A stretch of DNA of 60,874 bases, taken from contig CACYPV010000008.1 of assembly GCA_902776375.1 (NCBI GenBank), positions 1 through 60,874 on the forward strand. Direction: 5' to 3'. The notes beneath the pieces are model-generated. The model was not told the origin of the DNA. It searched no databases and was given only the letters and a program-made list of their open reading frames with translations. Both the position numbers and the translations under genes were made by a program. The stretch comes from an uncultured Ruminococcus sp. (GTDB lineage Bacteria > Bacillota > Clostridia > Oscillospirales > Acutalibacteraceae). Shown here one piece after another: positions 7,896 through 16,622 of the stretch (its first letter is position 1; the number at the start of each line of letters is the position of its first letter).

Positions 7896-9942
7896 GATAT
7901 TGGCTCCCGCGGGCGGCTTTGACAGTGTTATCGCTGCCGTGCGTTCGGGCGCGGACGCAGTTTATGTGGGAGCAAAGCGGTTTTCCGCCCGCGCTTCTGC
8001 AAAAAACTTTGACGATGACGAGCTGAAAAAGGCGGTCGCCTACTGCCACATCCACGGCGTTAAGGTCTACGTGACCGTGAACACCATCGTTTTTGACGCT
8101 GAGTTTGAAAAGCTCGCCGAAACTATAAAAGCCATAGCTGAGGCTGACGCCGACGCGCTTATCGTGCAAAACCACGGCGTTGCGCGGCTTGCGCGGCAGA
8201 TTGCCCCGGAGCTTCCGCTGCACGCCTCCACCCAAATGAGCGTCCACACCGCTTCCGGAGTTCGCGCGCTGTATGAAATGGGCTTCAAGCGCGTCGTTCT
8301 CGCGCGCGAGATGAGCCGCGAGGAAATCAAAAAAGCGGCTGAGATTCCCGTCGAGCTCGAGGTTTTCGTCCACGGCGCGCTGTGCATGAGCGTGTCGGGT
8401 CAGTGCTATTTCAGCGCGATGCTCGGCTCGCGCAGCGGCAACCGCGGCGCCTGCGCCCAGACCTGCCGCCTGCCGTTTTCAATAAACAACCAAAAGGGCG
8501 GTCACGCGCTCAGCTTAAAGGACAACAGCCTTATCCCGTACCTCGGCGAATTGCAGGATATGGGCGTCGCCTCGGCGAAGATCGAGGGCAGGATGAAGCG
8601 CCCCGAGTACGTTTCCGCCGCGGTCAGGGCTTGCGTCGAGCAGCGCGACTTCGGCTTCATCACCGACAAAACCGCCGAACAGCTCCGCGGCGTTTTCGCG
8701 CGCACGGGCTTTACCGACGGCTACTACACCGGCAAGACCGGTCGCGGCATGTTCGGCACGCGCACCCGCGACGACGTTACCGCGGCTGACGACAAGCTCC
8801 TTTCGCAGCTCAGCCAAAGCTACAAGGTCGAGCTCCAAAACGTTCCGCTTACGGGCAGTTTTTCCGTAAAAGCGGGGGAGAGGGCAAAGCTGAGCCTGAG
8901 CGACGGCGTTCACACCGTCGAGGCTTTCAGCGAACAGGCTGCCGAACAGGCGCAGAGGGTGCCGCTCGACCCCGAAAAGGCAAAGGCGCAGCTCTGTAAG
9001 ACCGGCGGCACGGCGTATAAGATCACCGGGCTAAAGCTCGACATCGCGCCCGACGTTTCGCTTCCGCTCTCAACGCTCAACAGCCTGCGAAGGGCGGCGC
9101 TCGAGCAGCTCGACGGGCTGCGCGCCGTTGTCCATAGCTATAAAATCAACGATATTATAATAGAGACGCCTGCGCCGTATCATCCCATAAAGCAAACGGT
9201 ACGCGCAAGGGCGCCGAAAACCAAGCTCGGCGCGGGCTTCAAAGACCTTGAGCTTGTGTTTGTGCCGCTGTTTTCTGATATACGCGAGCTTGAACGCCTG
9301 CAAAACGAGGGCTATCCCATCGGAATTGAGATACCGCGCGGCATGTTCGGGCGCGAAAAGCAGATACAAAAGCAGCTCGAACGCGCAAAAAGCGTCGGCG
9401 TAAGCCACGCCCTCTGCCACAACATCGGCGCGCTGTATCAGGCTAAGTCGCTGGGCTTCACGCTCCACGGCGGCTTCGGGCTCAACCTCTGCAACACCTG
9501 CGACCTGCTGTGGGCTGAGGAATACGGCATACAGGATACCGAGCTCAGCCTTGAAATGCGCTTCGGGCAGATAAACGCTTTGGGCGGCAATATCGGCAGG
9601 GGCATAATAAGCTACGGCTATCTGCCGCTTATGCTGTGCCGCAACTGCCCCGCGAAGAGCGTCGGGCTGGATTGCAAATCCTGCAAAAACCAATCTAAAA
9701 TGACGGACAGAAAGGGTAAGCGCTTTCTTTTGAAATGCGACGGCAACTGCACCGAGGCGCTCAATTGCGTGCCTTTGTATATTGCCCCTGAGGAAATTTC
9801 AAAACTTTCCACATCTTTCCACATTTTGCGGTTCACTGTGGAAAACTATGTTGAAAACGTTGAAATCACGGGGATAACCAATGACTTTTCAATGTTAAAA
9901 GAAAAATTTACCCGCGGACTGTACCGTCGCGGCGTCGATTGA
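7882..9942 (+). CDS. Peptidase U32 family protein, long form with DUF3656-like C-terminus
   Basis: 686 residues. The N-terminus MEKIEILAPAGGFDSVIAAV and the signature HGALCMSVSGQCYFS followed by SRSGNRGACAQTC place it in the U32 family. Members of this long class (RlhA type) hydroxylate 23S rRNA in E. coli, so an RNA-modifying role is more likely than proteolysis; this is from family knowledge. The C-terminal part has a Cys-rich set (CNTC, CRNC, CKSC, CDGNC) that may bind an iron-sulfur cluster. The start is ATG 7882, inside the zapA 3' end; an earlier in-frame ATG at 7825 would lie deep in zapA. No terminator is clear after it; 9943-10110 holds a weak hairpin (TCGGTT/AACCGA, 9961-9982). Confidence 0.9.
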   Translation: MEKIEILAPAGGFDSVIAAVRSGADAVYVGAKRFSARASAKNFDDDELKKAVAYCHIHGVKVYVTVNTIVFDAEFEKLAETIKAIAEADADALIVQNHGVARLARQIAPELPLHASTQMSVHTASGVRALYEMGFKRVVLAREMSREEIKKAAEIPVELEVFVHGALCMSVSGQCYFSAMLGSRSGNRGACAQTCRLPFSINNQKGGHALSLKDNSLIPYLGELQDMGVASAKIEGRMKRPEYVSAAVRACVEQRDFGFITDKTAEQLRGVFARTGFTDGYYTGKTGRGMFGTRTRDDVTAADDKLLSQLSQSYKVELQNVPLTGSFSVKAGERAKLSLSDGVHTVEAFSEQAAEQAQRVPLDPEKAKAQLCKTGGTAYKITGLKLDIAPDVSLPLSTLNSLRRAALEQLDGLRAVVHSYKINDIIIETPAPYHPIKQTVRARAPKTKLGAGFKDLELVFVPLFSDIRELERLQNEGYPIGIEIPRGMFGREKQIQKQLERAKSVGVSHALCHNIGALYQAKSLGFTLHGGFGLNLCNTCDLLWAEEYGIQDTELSLEMRFGQINALGGNIGRGIISYGYLPLMLCRNCPAKSVGLDCKSCKNQSKMTDRKGKRFLLKCDGNCTEALNCVPLYIAPEEISKLSTSFHILRFTVENYVENVEITGITNDFSMLKEKFTRGLYRRGVD

Positions 9943-10110
9943 CCTCTTTAGCACGCTAAATCGGTTTATTTTTCTTAACCGAAAAATATAAATTTCCCTT
10001 TCGGAACAAAGGCTTATGTTAATATTCCCATATGAAATTACCCGGGGGAATTATCAAAAAGAAAATAAAATAATCCTGCAAAAAATGATAATAATGAAGG
10101 AATGAACGAT

Positions 10111-10551
10111 ATGCAACTCAAAATCAAAAAGCTCAGGGAAAACGCGCGCATACCCAAGCGCGCCACGAACGGCTCGGCCGGAATGGATCTTTACGCCTGC
10201 ATCGACCAAAGCATCACGCTCGCGCCCGGTCAGCTCGCTATAATACCCACCGGCATAGCCATCGAGCTGCCCGACAACACCTGCGCGGCATTTTTGTACG
10301 CGCGCAGCGGTCTGGGCGTTAAGCACGGAATCTGCCTTTCAAACGGCGTAGGCGTCATCGACAGCGACTACCGCGGCGAGGTCTGCGCGGGGCTGTGCAA
10401 CGTTTCCGACAAGCCCTATGTAATAGAGCCTGACGAGCGCGTGGCGCAAATGGTCATCGCGCCCGTACTCACCCCCGATATCGTTGAGGTTACCGAGCTC
10501 GGCGGCACCGACCGAGGCGAAGGCGGCTTCGGCTCGACGGGAAAGAAATAA
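10111..10551 (+). CDS. dut: dUTP diphosphatase (dUTPase)
   Basis: 146 residues, trimeric dUTPase class. It hydrolyses dUTP to dUMP and pyrophosphate, keeping uracil out of DNA. All five motifs are visible: AGMDLYA, ARSGLGVKHGI, GVIDSDYRGEV, ERVAQMVIAPV and the C-terminal GGTDRGEGGFGSTG. The start is ATG 10111, 9 nt after AAGGA; ATG 10102 is too close to that site. It is followed by 75 bases and then mreB with its own -10 element. Confidence 0.96.
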   Translation: MQLKIKKLRENARIPKRATNGSAGMDLYACIDQSITLAPGQLAIIPTGIAIELPDNTCAAFLYARSGLGVKHGICLSNGVGVIDSDYRGEVCAGLCNVSDKPYVIEPDERVAQMVIAPVLTPDIVEVTELGGTDRGEGGFGSTGKK

Positions 10552-10592
10552 AGCGCAAACGCGAATCGACACTTTTCGATTATAAATCGTCT

Positions 10593-10598
10593 TATAAT
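10593..10598 (+). promoter_or_regulatory. -10 element upstream of mreB
   Basis: TATAAT 29 nt before ATG 10627. No good -35 is found at 16-18 nt, so the promoter is only tentative. Confidence 0.4.
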
Positions 10599-10626
10599 AT
10601 ATGGTATATGAAAAGGAGCCCGAACA

Positions 10627-11640
10627 ATGTTTTCATTTTCAAAAGAGATAGGTATAGACCTCGGCACCGCCAACACCCTGGTGTGTCTTAAGGGAAAGGG
10701 AATAATCCTGCGCGAGCCGTCGGTCGTTGCGGTCGACATCCGCACCGACACCGTGCTTGCCGTAGGTTCCCAGGCTAAGGATATGATAGGCAGAACGCCC
10801 AATTCCATCGTCGCCGTTCGTCCGCTCAAGGACGGCGTTATCGCCGATTTCAGGATCACCGCAAAAATGCTGCAGCATTTTATCAGAAAGTCCGTAAAGC
10901 CCGGCATTTTCAGCAAGCCGCGCATCGTTATCTGCATACCCTCGGGCGTCACCGAGGTCGAGCGCAAGGCTGTAGAGGACGCCGCTTATCAGGCGGGCGC
11001 AAAGCCTCCCGTCATACTCATCGAGGAGCCCATGGCGGCGGCTATCGGCGCGGGGCTTCCCGTTGACGAGCCCACCGGCAGCATGGTAGTCGACATCGGC
11101 GGCGGCACCAGCGAGGTCGCTGTGCTCTCGCTCGGCGACATCGTAGCCGCGTGCTCGGTGCGCGTCGCGGGCGATAAATTCGACGAGGCTATCCTTTCGT
11201 TCATCAAAAAGAAATACAACCTTCTTGTCGGCGAAAGAACGGCAGAGGACATCAAGATAAAGATCGGCTCCGCCTATCCCTACGAAAACGAGCAAAGCAT
11301 AGTGATAAAGGGCAGAAACCTTGTAGACGGTTTGCCCAAGGACGTCACCATCACCGCGGCTGAGGTGCGCGAGGCGCTCGCCGACCCGCTCGATTCAATT
11401 GTCGAAGCCATCAAAACGACTCTCGAAAAGACCCCGCCCGAGCTTTCGGCGGATATCATCGATCACGGCATCATGCTCACCGGCGGCGGCGCGCTGCTCA
11501 GGGGCATAGATATGCTCATCATGCAGCAGACGGGCATGCCCGTCCACATCGCCGCCCGTCCGCTCGACTGCGTTGTAGACGGCGCGGGCAAGAGACTGGG
11601 CAAGGTGTACGCAAGCAAGTACAAGCACAACAGAAGTTAA
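10627..11640 (+). CDS. mreB: Rod shape-determining protein MreB
   Basis: 337 residues. It is an actin-like filament under the membrane that guides lateral wall synthesis. Actin-fold motifs: IGIDLGTANTLV (phosphate 1), VVDIGGGTSEVAV (phosphate 2) and LTGGGALLRG (adenosine). AAAGGAG precedes the ATG. It is the first gene of mreB-mreC-mreD-PBP2, and the tight spacing (1 nt to mreC) indicates one operon. Confidence 0.97.
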   Translation: MFSFSKEIGIDLGTANTLVCLKGKGIILREPSVVAVDIRTDTVLAVGSQAKDMIGRTPNSIVAVRPLKDGVIADFRITAKMLQHFIRKSVKPGIFSKPRIVICIPSGVTEVERKAVEDAAYQAGAKPPVILIEEPMAAAIGAGLPVDEPTGSMVVDIGGGTSEVAVLSLGDIVAACSVRVAGDKFDEAILSFIKKKYNLLVGERTAEDIKIKIGSAYPYENEQSIVIKGRNLVDGLPKDVTITAAEVREALADPLDSIVEAIKTTLEKTPPELSADIIDHGIMLTGGGALLRGIDMLIMQQTGMPVHIAARPLDCVVDGAGKRLGKVYASKYKHNRS

Positions 11641-11641
11641 G

Positions 11642-12493
11642 ATGCGTATGAGAAAAAAACGAACTAACCGCACCCTCAGGGTGCTTATAATAACGCTTGT
11701 CGTCCTCGTCGCTCTCGGCGTTTTGTCAAAGGCGGAAAACTCTCCCGTTTCCACCGCCCTCAACGCCGTAAGCCGCGGACTGTTCAAGCTGACCGCTTCG
11801 GCTACCGCAAGCGCCGATTCAGCCTCGACTGAGGAGCTCGCCGCGCAGGCGGAGGCGCTCTCAAAGGAGAACGCCGAGCTCAGAAAGCAGCTTGCGGACT
11901 ATATCGACGTAAAAAAAGAAAACGAGACCCTCTGGAAATATTTCGGGCTTAAAAAGGAAAACCCTTCCTATGAGGTGACCCCCGCAAACGTGATAAGGCG
12001 CGACGTGAACGACGACTTCTACTCCTTCACGCTCGACGCCGGCACTACCGTGGGAGTCCATGTCAACGCGCCCGTCGTCACCGAAAAGGGGCTTGTCGGC
12101 TGGGTTTATCAGGCTGACGCGGTGAGCTGCAAGGTAAAGACCATCCTTTCGCCCGACACCAAGGCGGGCGTTTCGGACAAGCTCAGCGGCGACAGCGGCA
12201 TACTCAGCGGCAGCGTCTCGCTCTGCGATAAAAACCTCACCAGCATGAACAAGCTCGTCGAGAACCACACCGTCAAAGAGGGTGACATGATAGTCACCTC
12301 CGGCACGGGCGGCGTCTATCCGTCGGGCCTGCTTATCGGCGAGGTTCAGTCCATCGAGTTCAATAAATACGACGCGTCGCGCTACGCGATAATCAAGCCC
12401 TACGAGGATGTGCGCAAGATCACTTCGGCGGCGGTGATAACCGACTTTGACGACAAGGGCAAGGTGGTAAAGAGCGATGAAAAGAAGAACTAA
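11642..12493 (+). CDS. mreC: Rod shape-determining protein MreC
   Basis: 283 residues. It has an N-terminal membrane helix (LRVLIITLVVLVALGVL, about 12-28), then a coiled coil (about 60-95), then the two beta-barrel domains (DAGTTVGVHVNAPVV, VTSGTGGVYPSGLLIGEV). It links MreB to the periplasm-side elongation synthases. It starts 1 nt after the mreB stop and overlaps mreD by 17 nt. Confidence 0.95.
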   Translation: MRMRKKRTNRTLRVLIITLVVLVALGVLSKAENSPVSTALNAVSRGLFKLTASATASADSASTEELAAQAEALSKENAELRKQLADYIDVKKENETLWKYFGLKKENPSYEVTPANVIRRDVNDDFYSFTLDAGTTVGVHVNAPVVTEKGLVGWVYQADAVSCKVKTILSPDTKAGVSDKLSGDSGILSGSVSLCDKNLTSMNKLVENHTVKEGDMIVTSGTGGVYPSGLLIGEVQSIEFNKYDASRYAIIKPYEDVRKITSAAVITDFDDKGKVVKSDEKKN

Positions 12494-12995
12494 ACGCAAA
12501 AGCCTCCTGTTTTTCCGCTATCTTGCCTTCGGAATAGAAATTTTGCTGCTATGGCTGCTGCAAAGCACGCCCAAGCTTTTGCCTGAGCTCTTAGGCTCCA
12601 AGGCGTTTTTGCTGCTTGCGGCGGCGCTTTCGTTCGCCGCCTGCGTAAAGCCCATACCCGCGATAATTTTGGGAGCGGTCTGCGGCGTGTTGGCGGACAT
12701 CTCCGCCGACGGCACGGTGGGCTTTTTCTCCGTTGCCTTCGTGCTCGTGTGCTACGCCGAAGCCTCGCTGCTCGGCACCTACCTCAACCGCAACGCGCTC
12801 ACCTCGGCGGTGCTCTCGTTCGGGGCGATCGTTTTGGTAATAGGGCTGTACTTTCTGTTCTTTAAGGTTTTCGCGGGTATACCCGACTGCGGAACGCTGT
12901 TCGTAACGAGCTATCTTTCCAGAATGGCGCTCACCGCTTTGGCGTTCATACCGCTGTATATTTTGAATAATCTGCTGACAAAAAAGCTTACCTGA
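12477..12995 (+). CDS. mreD: Rod shape-determining protein MreD
   Basis: 172 residues, almost wholly hydrophobic with five to six membrane helices and a basic N-terminus (MKRRTKRKSLL). Sequence conservation in this family is low; the call rests on size, topology, the GVLADISADGTVG-type loop and its position between mreC and a class B PBP. The start lies inside the 3' end of mreC, so translation is probably coupled. Confidence 0.9.
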   Translation: MKRRTKRKSLLFFRYLAFGIEILLLWLLQSTPKLLPELLGSKAFLLLAAALSFAACVKPIPAIILGAVCGVLADISADGTVGFFSVAFVLVCYAEASLLGTYLNRNALTSAVLSFGAIVLVIGLYFLFFKVFAGIPDCGTLFVTSYLSRMALTALAFIPLYILNNLLTKKLT

Positions 12996-13024
12996 TACAA
13001 TAAACCACGAAAGGAGTGAGCGGG

Positions 13025-15076
13025 TTGAATAAAAGACTTCGCGGCAGAACGCCGTTTGTTGTCTGCGCGGTCGCCGTATTGTTGGCGGCGGCGTTGTTCG
13101 TGTGCCGTCTTGCCGACTGGCAGCTTATCCACGGCGCCGAATACAAACGCCTGTCAACGCGCTCAACCAGCTTCAACGTCGACACCGAGCCCACGCGCGG
13201 CGAGATCCTCGACCGCAACGGCGTAGGCTTGGTTACCAATATCACACATTATAAAATAGTTATAGACAAGCTTTTCGCCGACGACCAAAAGCTCGACTCC
13301 ACCCTGCTCAGACTCATGGATCTGGTGCGTGAATCGGGCGACGAGTGGGTGGACGACCTGCCTATCCTGCTTTCCGGCGGCGAATATTCCTTCAAGCCCG
13401 ACTCCGACGAGGCGATATCCGCGCTCAAAGAAGAGCTCGAGCTGAAGGACGACGCTTCCGCGCGTCAGTGCGTCGAGCTGCTTTACGACCGCTATGAGAT
13501 CGATAAATCGCTCCCCGACGAGCAAAAGCGCGCGCTCGCGAGCGTTCGCTACAACATGGATGTTCAGGACTACTCCAACGCCAACCCCTACACCTTCGCC
13601 TCCGACGTCAGCCGCGACTGCGTCAGCGCCGTCAGCGAGAACACTCAGGGCGTGGGCGGCGTCGACGTGCAGACTTACCTTGTGCGCACCGCTAAGGATC
13701 CCACGCTTGCGCCGCATGTTCTCGGCGCGCTGGGCGCGATCTCCGAGGAGGAGTACGACCGCCTGTCCCACAGCGTTAAGGAATACGGCATCAACGACAC
13801 AGTGGGCAAGTTCGGCATCGAGCTCGCCTACGAGGAGGAGCTCAAGGGTGAGGGCGGCACTAAAATAATCCAAAGGAACTCCGACGGCACCGTTGTGGAC
13901 ACCGTCGAAACCATTAACTCAAAGCCCGGCAGCACCCTGTACCTCACACTCGACAGCAAGCTGCAGCAGACCGCCGTTCAGTCGCTTGAAAAGAACGTAA
14001 AGGCGGCTCAGGCGGCGGGCAAAAACGAAAGCTTGTTAAAAAACAAAAAGCTGGTGGGCGAGGACTGCCAAAGCGGCGCTGTGGTCATGCTGGACGTCAG
14101 CGACTTCTCGGTGCTCGCGGCGGCGAGCTATCCTACCTACGACCTGAACAAGTACAGCGAATACGACGATTATTACACCGAGCTCGCCGAAAACAAGATA
14201 TCTCCCATGTTCGACCGCGCCTTTTCCGGCACCTTCGAATGGGGCTCGGTGTTCAAGCCCTGCGTTGCTCTGGCGGCGCTGGAGGAAAAGATAATCACGC
14301 CCGACACCAAGATATTCTGCACCGAAAAATACGACTACTATCCATCGAACGTTGTCAGATGCATGCATCGCCACGAAAACCTCGATCTTCAGGGCGCCAT
14401 AGAGCGCTCGTGCAACTACTACTTTGCCGAGGTCGGCAGACGCATGGGCATCGACACCATGTATCTTTACGCCGAAAAGTTCGGCTTGGGCGAGTACACA
14501 GGCGTTGAGATCGAAGAATCAAAGGGTACGCTCGCGGGCCGCGACAGCGAAAACTGGATGCCCGGCAACACGGTTCAGGCGGCGATCGGTCAGTCCGACA
14601 ACGCCTTTACCCCCGTGCAGCTCGCGACCTACGCGGCGACTATCGCCAACAACGGCGTGCGCCTCAGAACGCATGTCGTCAACAAAATCACGGATTACGA
14701 GCGCGAAAAGACCCTTGCGGACTACACAAAGCCCGAAAAGGTCGACGAATGCGGCGTGTCCGCAGAGAATCTAAAGATCGTTCAGCAGGATATGCTCACC
14801 GTAACGCAGTCCGACCAGGGCACGGCGTACTCGGTGTTCGGCGGCTACAAGGTCAAGGTTGCCGCTAAAACCGGCACGGCTGAAAACGCCGGTTCCGACC
14901 ACACCACCTTCATCTGCTACGCCCCCTACGACAAGCCGAAGGTCGCCATAGCGGTCGTGCTCGAGCACGGCGTAAGGGGTCAGTACTCAATGCAGGTCGC
15001 AAAGGATCTGCTCGACACATACTTCGGCTTCAACCGCACCGATAAGAAAAAAACGACCGATAGTCATAATAGCTAA
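13025..15076 (+). CDS. mrdA: Class B penicillin-binding protein 2 (elongation transpeptidase)
   Basis: 683 residues. It cross-links peptidoglycan during elongation. An N-terminal membrane helix (about 8-28) is followed by the PBP dimerisation domain (RGEILDRNGVGLVTN) and the transpeptidase domain with the active Ser408 in SVFK, S462-C-N464, and K615-T-G-T. TTG 13025 is chosen as start, 10 nt after AAAGGAG; the GTG at 13016 abuts that site. Its position after mreBCD supports the rod-complex role; no RodA gene is near. Confidence 0.93.
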   Translation: MNKRLRGRTPFVVCAVAVLLAAALFVCRLADWQLIHGAEYKRLSTRSTSFNVDTEPTRGEILDRNGVGLVTNITHYKIVIDKLFADDQKLDSTLLRLMDLVRESGDEWVDDLPILLSGGEYSFKPDSDEAISALKEELELKDDASARQCVELLYDRYEIDKSLPDEQKRALASVRYNMDVQDYSNANPYTFASDVSRDCVSAVSENTQGVGGVDVQTYLVRTAKDPTLAPHVLGALGAISEEEYDRLSHSVKEYGINDTVGKFGIELAYEEELKGEGGTKIIQRNSDGTVVDTVETINSKPGSTLYLTLDSKLQQTAVQSLEKNVKAAQAAGKNESLLKNKKLVGEDCQSGAVVMLDVSDFSVLAAASYPTYDLNKYSEYDDYYTELAENKISPMFDRAFSGTFEWGSVFKPCVALAALEEKIITPDTKIFCTEKYDYYPSNVVRCMHRHENLDLQGAIERSCNYYFAEVGRRMGIDTMYLYAEKFGLGEYTGVEIEESKGTLAGRDSENWMPGNTVQAAIGQSDNAFTPVQLATYAATIANNGVRLRTHVVNKITDYEREKTLADYTKPEKVDECGVSAENLKIVQQDMLTVTQSDQGTAYSVFGGYKVKVAAKTGTAENAGSDHTTFICYAPYDKPKVAIAVVLEHGVRGQYSMQVAKDLLDTYFGFNRTDKKKTTDSHNS

Positions 15077-15166
15077 ATTCACAGCGAAATTTTTGTTTGA
15101 TAAAACAGTTTACTTTTATTGCATTTTACAAAAATTTGTGTTAAACTGTTGTAGAGGTAGTATAAT

Positions 15167-15904
15167 ATGGACAATGTAATCGTTGTTGCTTCCGGTAAAG
15201 GCGGCACGGGCAAGTCGACCGTGTGTATCTGCCTTTCGGTCGCGCTCGTAAAACAAGGAAAAAAAGTGTTGCTGATCGACTGCGACTGCGGTATGCGCGG
15301 TCTGGATATCATGCTTGACATCGAGCAGGATATCTTATTCGACGCGTCCGACGCCGTGTGCGGCAACTGCAGCTTTGGCGAGGCGATCTACAAAAGCCGT
15401 CACAACAAAAATCTCTTTCTCATGGCGGCGCCCTTCGACGCCGAAAACGAGCTGAGCCCCTCGGTGTTCAAGCAGCTTGTGGACTCGGTAAAAAACAACT
15501 TTGACTATGTTATCATCGACTCGCCCGCGGGCATAAGCTCCGGCTTCATCACCGCCGCGGCTCCTGCCGACAAGGCGCTTATCGTCACCAACGCCGAACC
15601 CACCAGCGTGCGCGGCGCGCTTAAGGTGCGCAAAAAGCTCGAGGCGCTGGGCATAAAGAGCCTAAGGCTCGTCATAAACCGCTTCGACAGAAAAATGTTC
15701 AAAAAGCTCGGCTTTTACAGCGACCTCGACGCTGTCATCGACGCGGCGCAAACGCAGCTCATCGCGCTTGTTCCGTTTTCGATAGATATTTCCGTCATCA
15801 TGCAGCGCGGCGCGGCGGGTCTTGAAAACAGCTCGGCTCTCGCGGTTTTCGACCGCCTGACCTACAGGCTCGAGGGCAAGCGCGTTCCGCTGATGATCGG
15901 GTAA
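15167..15904 (+). CDS. minD: MinD-like ParA-family ATPase
   Basis: 245 residues. Deviant Walker A SGKGGTGKSTV at 10-20, Walker B-like DYVIIDSPAG and switch DCDCGMRGLDIML fit MinD, the membrane ATPase of division-site placement. A C-terminal amphipathic membrane-targeting helix is not obvious (the end is GKRVPLMIG), and no minC or minE is adjacent, so a MinD-related cell-shape or septum role is the safer reading. The start ATG 15167 has AGAGGTAG 8 nt before. Gene order after mreBCD-PBP2 is common in Clostridia. Confidence 0.8.
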   Translation: MDNVIVVASGKGGTGKSTVCICLSVALVKQGKKVLLIDCDCGMRGLDIMLDIEQDILFDASDAVCGNCSFGEAIYKSRHNKNLFLMAAPFDAENELSPSVFKQLVDSVKNNFDYVIIDSPAGISSGFITAAAPADKALIVTNAEPTSVRGALKVRKKLEALGIKSLRLVINRFDRKMFKKLGFYSDLDAVIDAAQTQLIALVPFSIDISVIMQRGAAGLENSSALAVFDRLTYRLEGKRVPLMIG

Positions 15905-15978
15905 CGACTTGCTGAAAAATCTGATAAATCTGAAATATCTGAAATATGAAATAACGTGAAATGTTTGGAGGATTGAGT

Positions 15979-16374
15979 ATGAATATCGCATTGATTGCAC
16001 ACGACGAGAAAAAAGAATTAATGGTTCAGTTTTGCATAGCTTACTGTGGAGTTCTCAGCCGCAACACCCTTTGCGCCACCGGCACAACGGGCAAAATGGT
16101 TTCCGAGGCGACAGGTCTGTCCGTCCAGAAATTCCTCTCGGGCGGTCAGGGAGGCAGCCAGCAGATCGCCGCGCGCATCGCGTGCAACGAGATAGACATG
16201 CTGCTCTTCTTCCGCGACCCTCTCAACCAGAAGCCCAACGAGGCTAACGATATGGACATGCTGCGCCTGTGCGACATGCACAACATCCCTGTAGCCACCA
16301 ATATCGCTACGGCAGAGGTGCTTATCCACGGTCTCGAGCGCGGTGACTTGGATTGGAGAAACATTATTAAGTAA
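15979..16374 (+). CDS. mgsA: Methylglyoxal synthase
   Basis: 131 residues. It converts dihydroxyacetone phosphate to methylglyoxal and phosphate, a glycolysis overflow route. Conserved parts: MNIALIAHDEKK, GTTGKMV, GGQGGSQQI, the catalytic Asp80 in FFRDPL and NIPVATNIATAE. The usual PHDPD segment is replaced by PNEAND, a variant worth noting. ATG 15979 has GGAGG 7 nt before; an in-frame ATG at 15961 has no site. A good terminator follows. Confidence 0.93.
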   Translation: MNIALIAHDEKKELMVQFCIAYCGVLSRNTLCATGTTGKMVSEATGLSVQKFLSGGQGGSQQIAARIACNEIDMLLFFRDPLNQKPNEANDMDMLRLCDMHNIPVATNIATAEVLIHGLERGDLDWRNIIK

Positions 16375-16396
16375 TAAGTTATAAGTAATAAGTTAT

Positions 16397-16425
16397 AAGC
16401 CTTCCTTTTGGAGGGCTTTTTGTTT
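16397..16425 (+). terminator. Terminator after mgsA
   Basis: Stem AAGCCTTCC/GGAGGGCTT, loop TTTT, then TTTGTTTT. Confidence 0.85.
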
Positions 16426-16426
16426 T

Positions 16427-16484
16427 ATCATTCTGAGCGGTGCCGCAGGCAATTTCACAAAGTGAAATAGTCGAAGGATCCCCC
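16427..16484. repeat. Dispersed repeat, family A (half element)
   Basis: ATCATTCTGAGCGG at the left and TAGTCGAAGGATCC at the right, with a TTTCAC/GTGAAA hairpin in the middle. Related copies lie at 17933-18070 and 30882-30940. Confidence 0.75.
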
Positions 16485-16564
16485 GATGTGCGGCAGAAAC
16501 GTTTTTTATATGGTATCGACACATCGACGTATATTAACCCCCGGAATCAACTTATAAAAAAACC

Positions 16565-16593
16565 TTGCGCTTGCAATCACAATGATGTATAAT
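16565..16593 (+). promoter_or_regulatory. Promoter of hisS
   Basis: TTGCGC (16565-16570), 17 nt, TATAAT (16588-16593), 29 nt before ATG 16623. No T-box leader fits in this space. Confidence 0.8.
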
Positions 16594-16622
16594 ACTATCG
16601 AATATGCATAACGGAGGTAAAT

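Noticed and set aside
15161-15166. TATAAT directly before the minD ATG
   Set aside because: It touches the start codon, leaving no leader for the ribosome binding site AGAGGTAG, so it is probably chance in an AT-rich gap.
16375-16622. T-box leader for hisS
   Set aside because: The gap holds a terminator, a repeat and a promoter only 29 nt before the start; no T-box sequence or specifier stem can fit.
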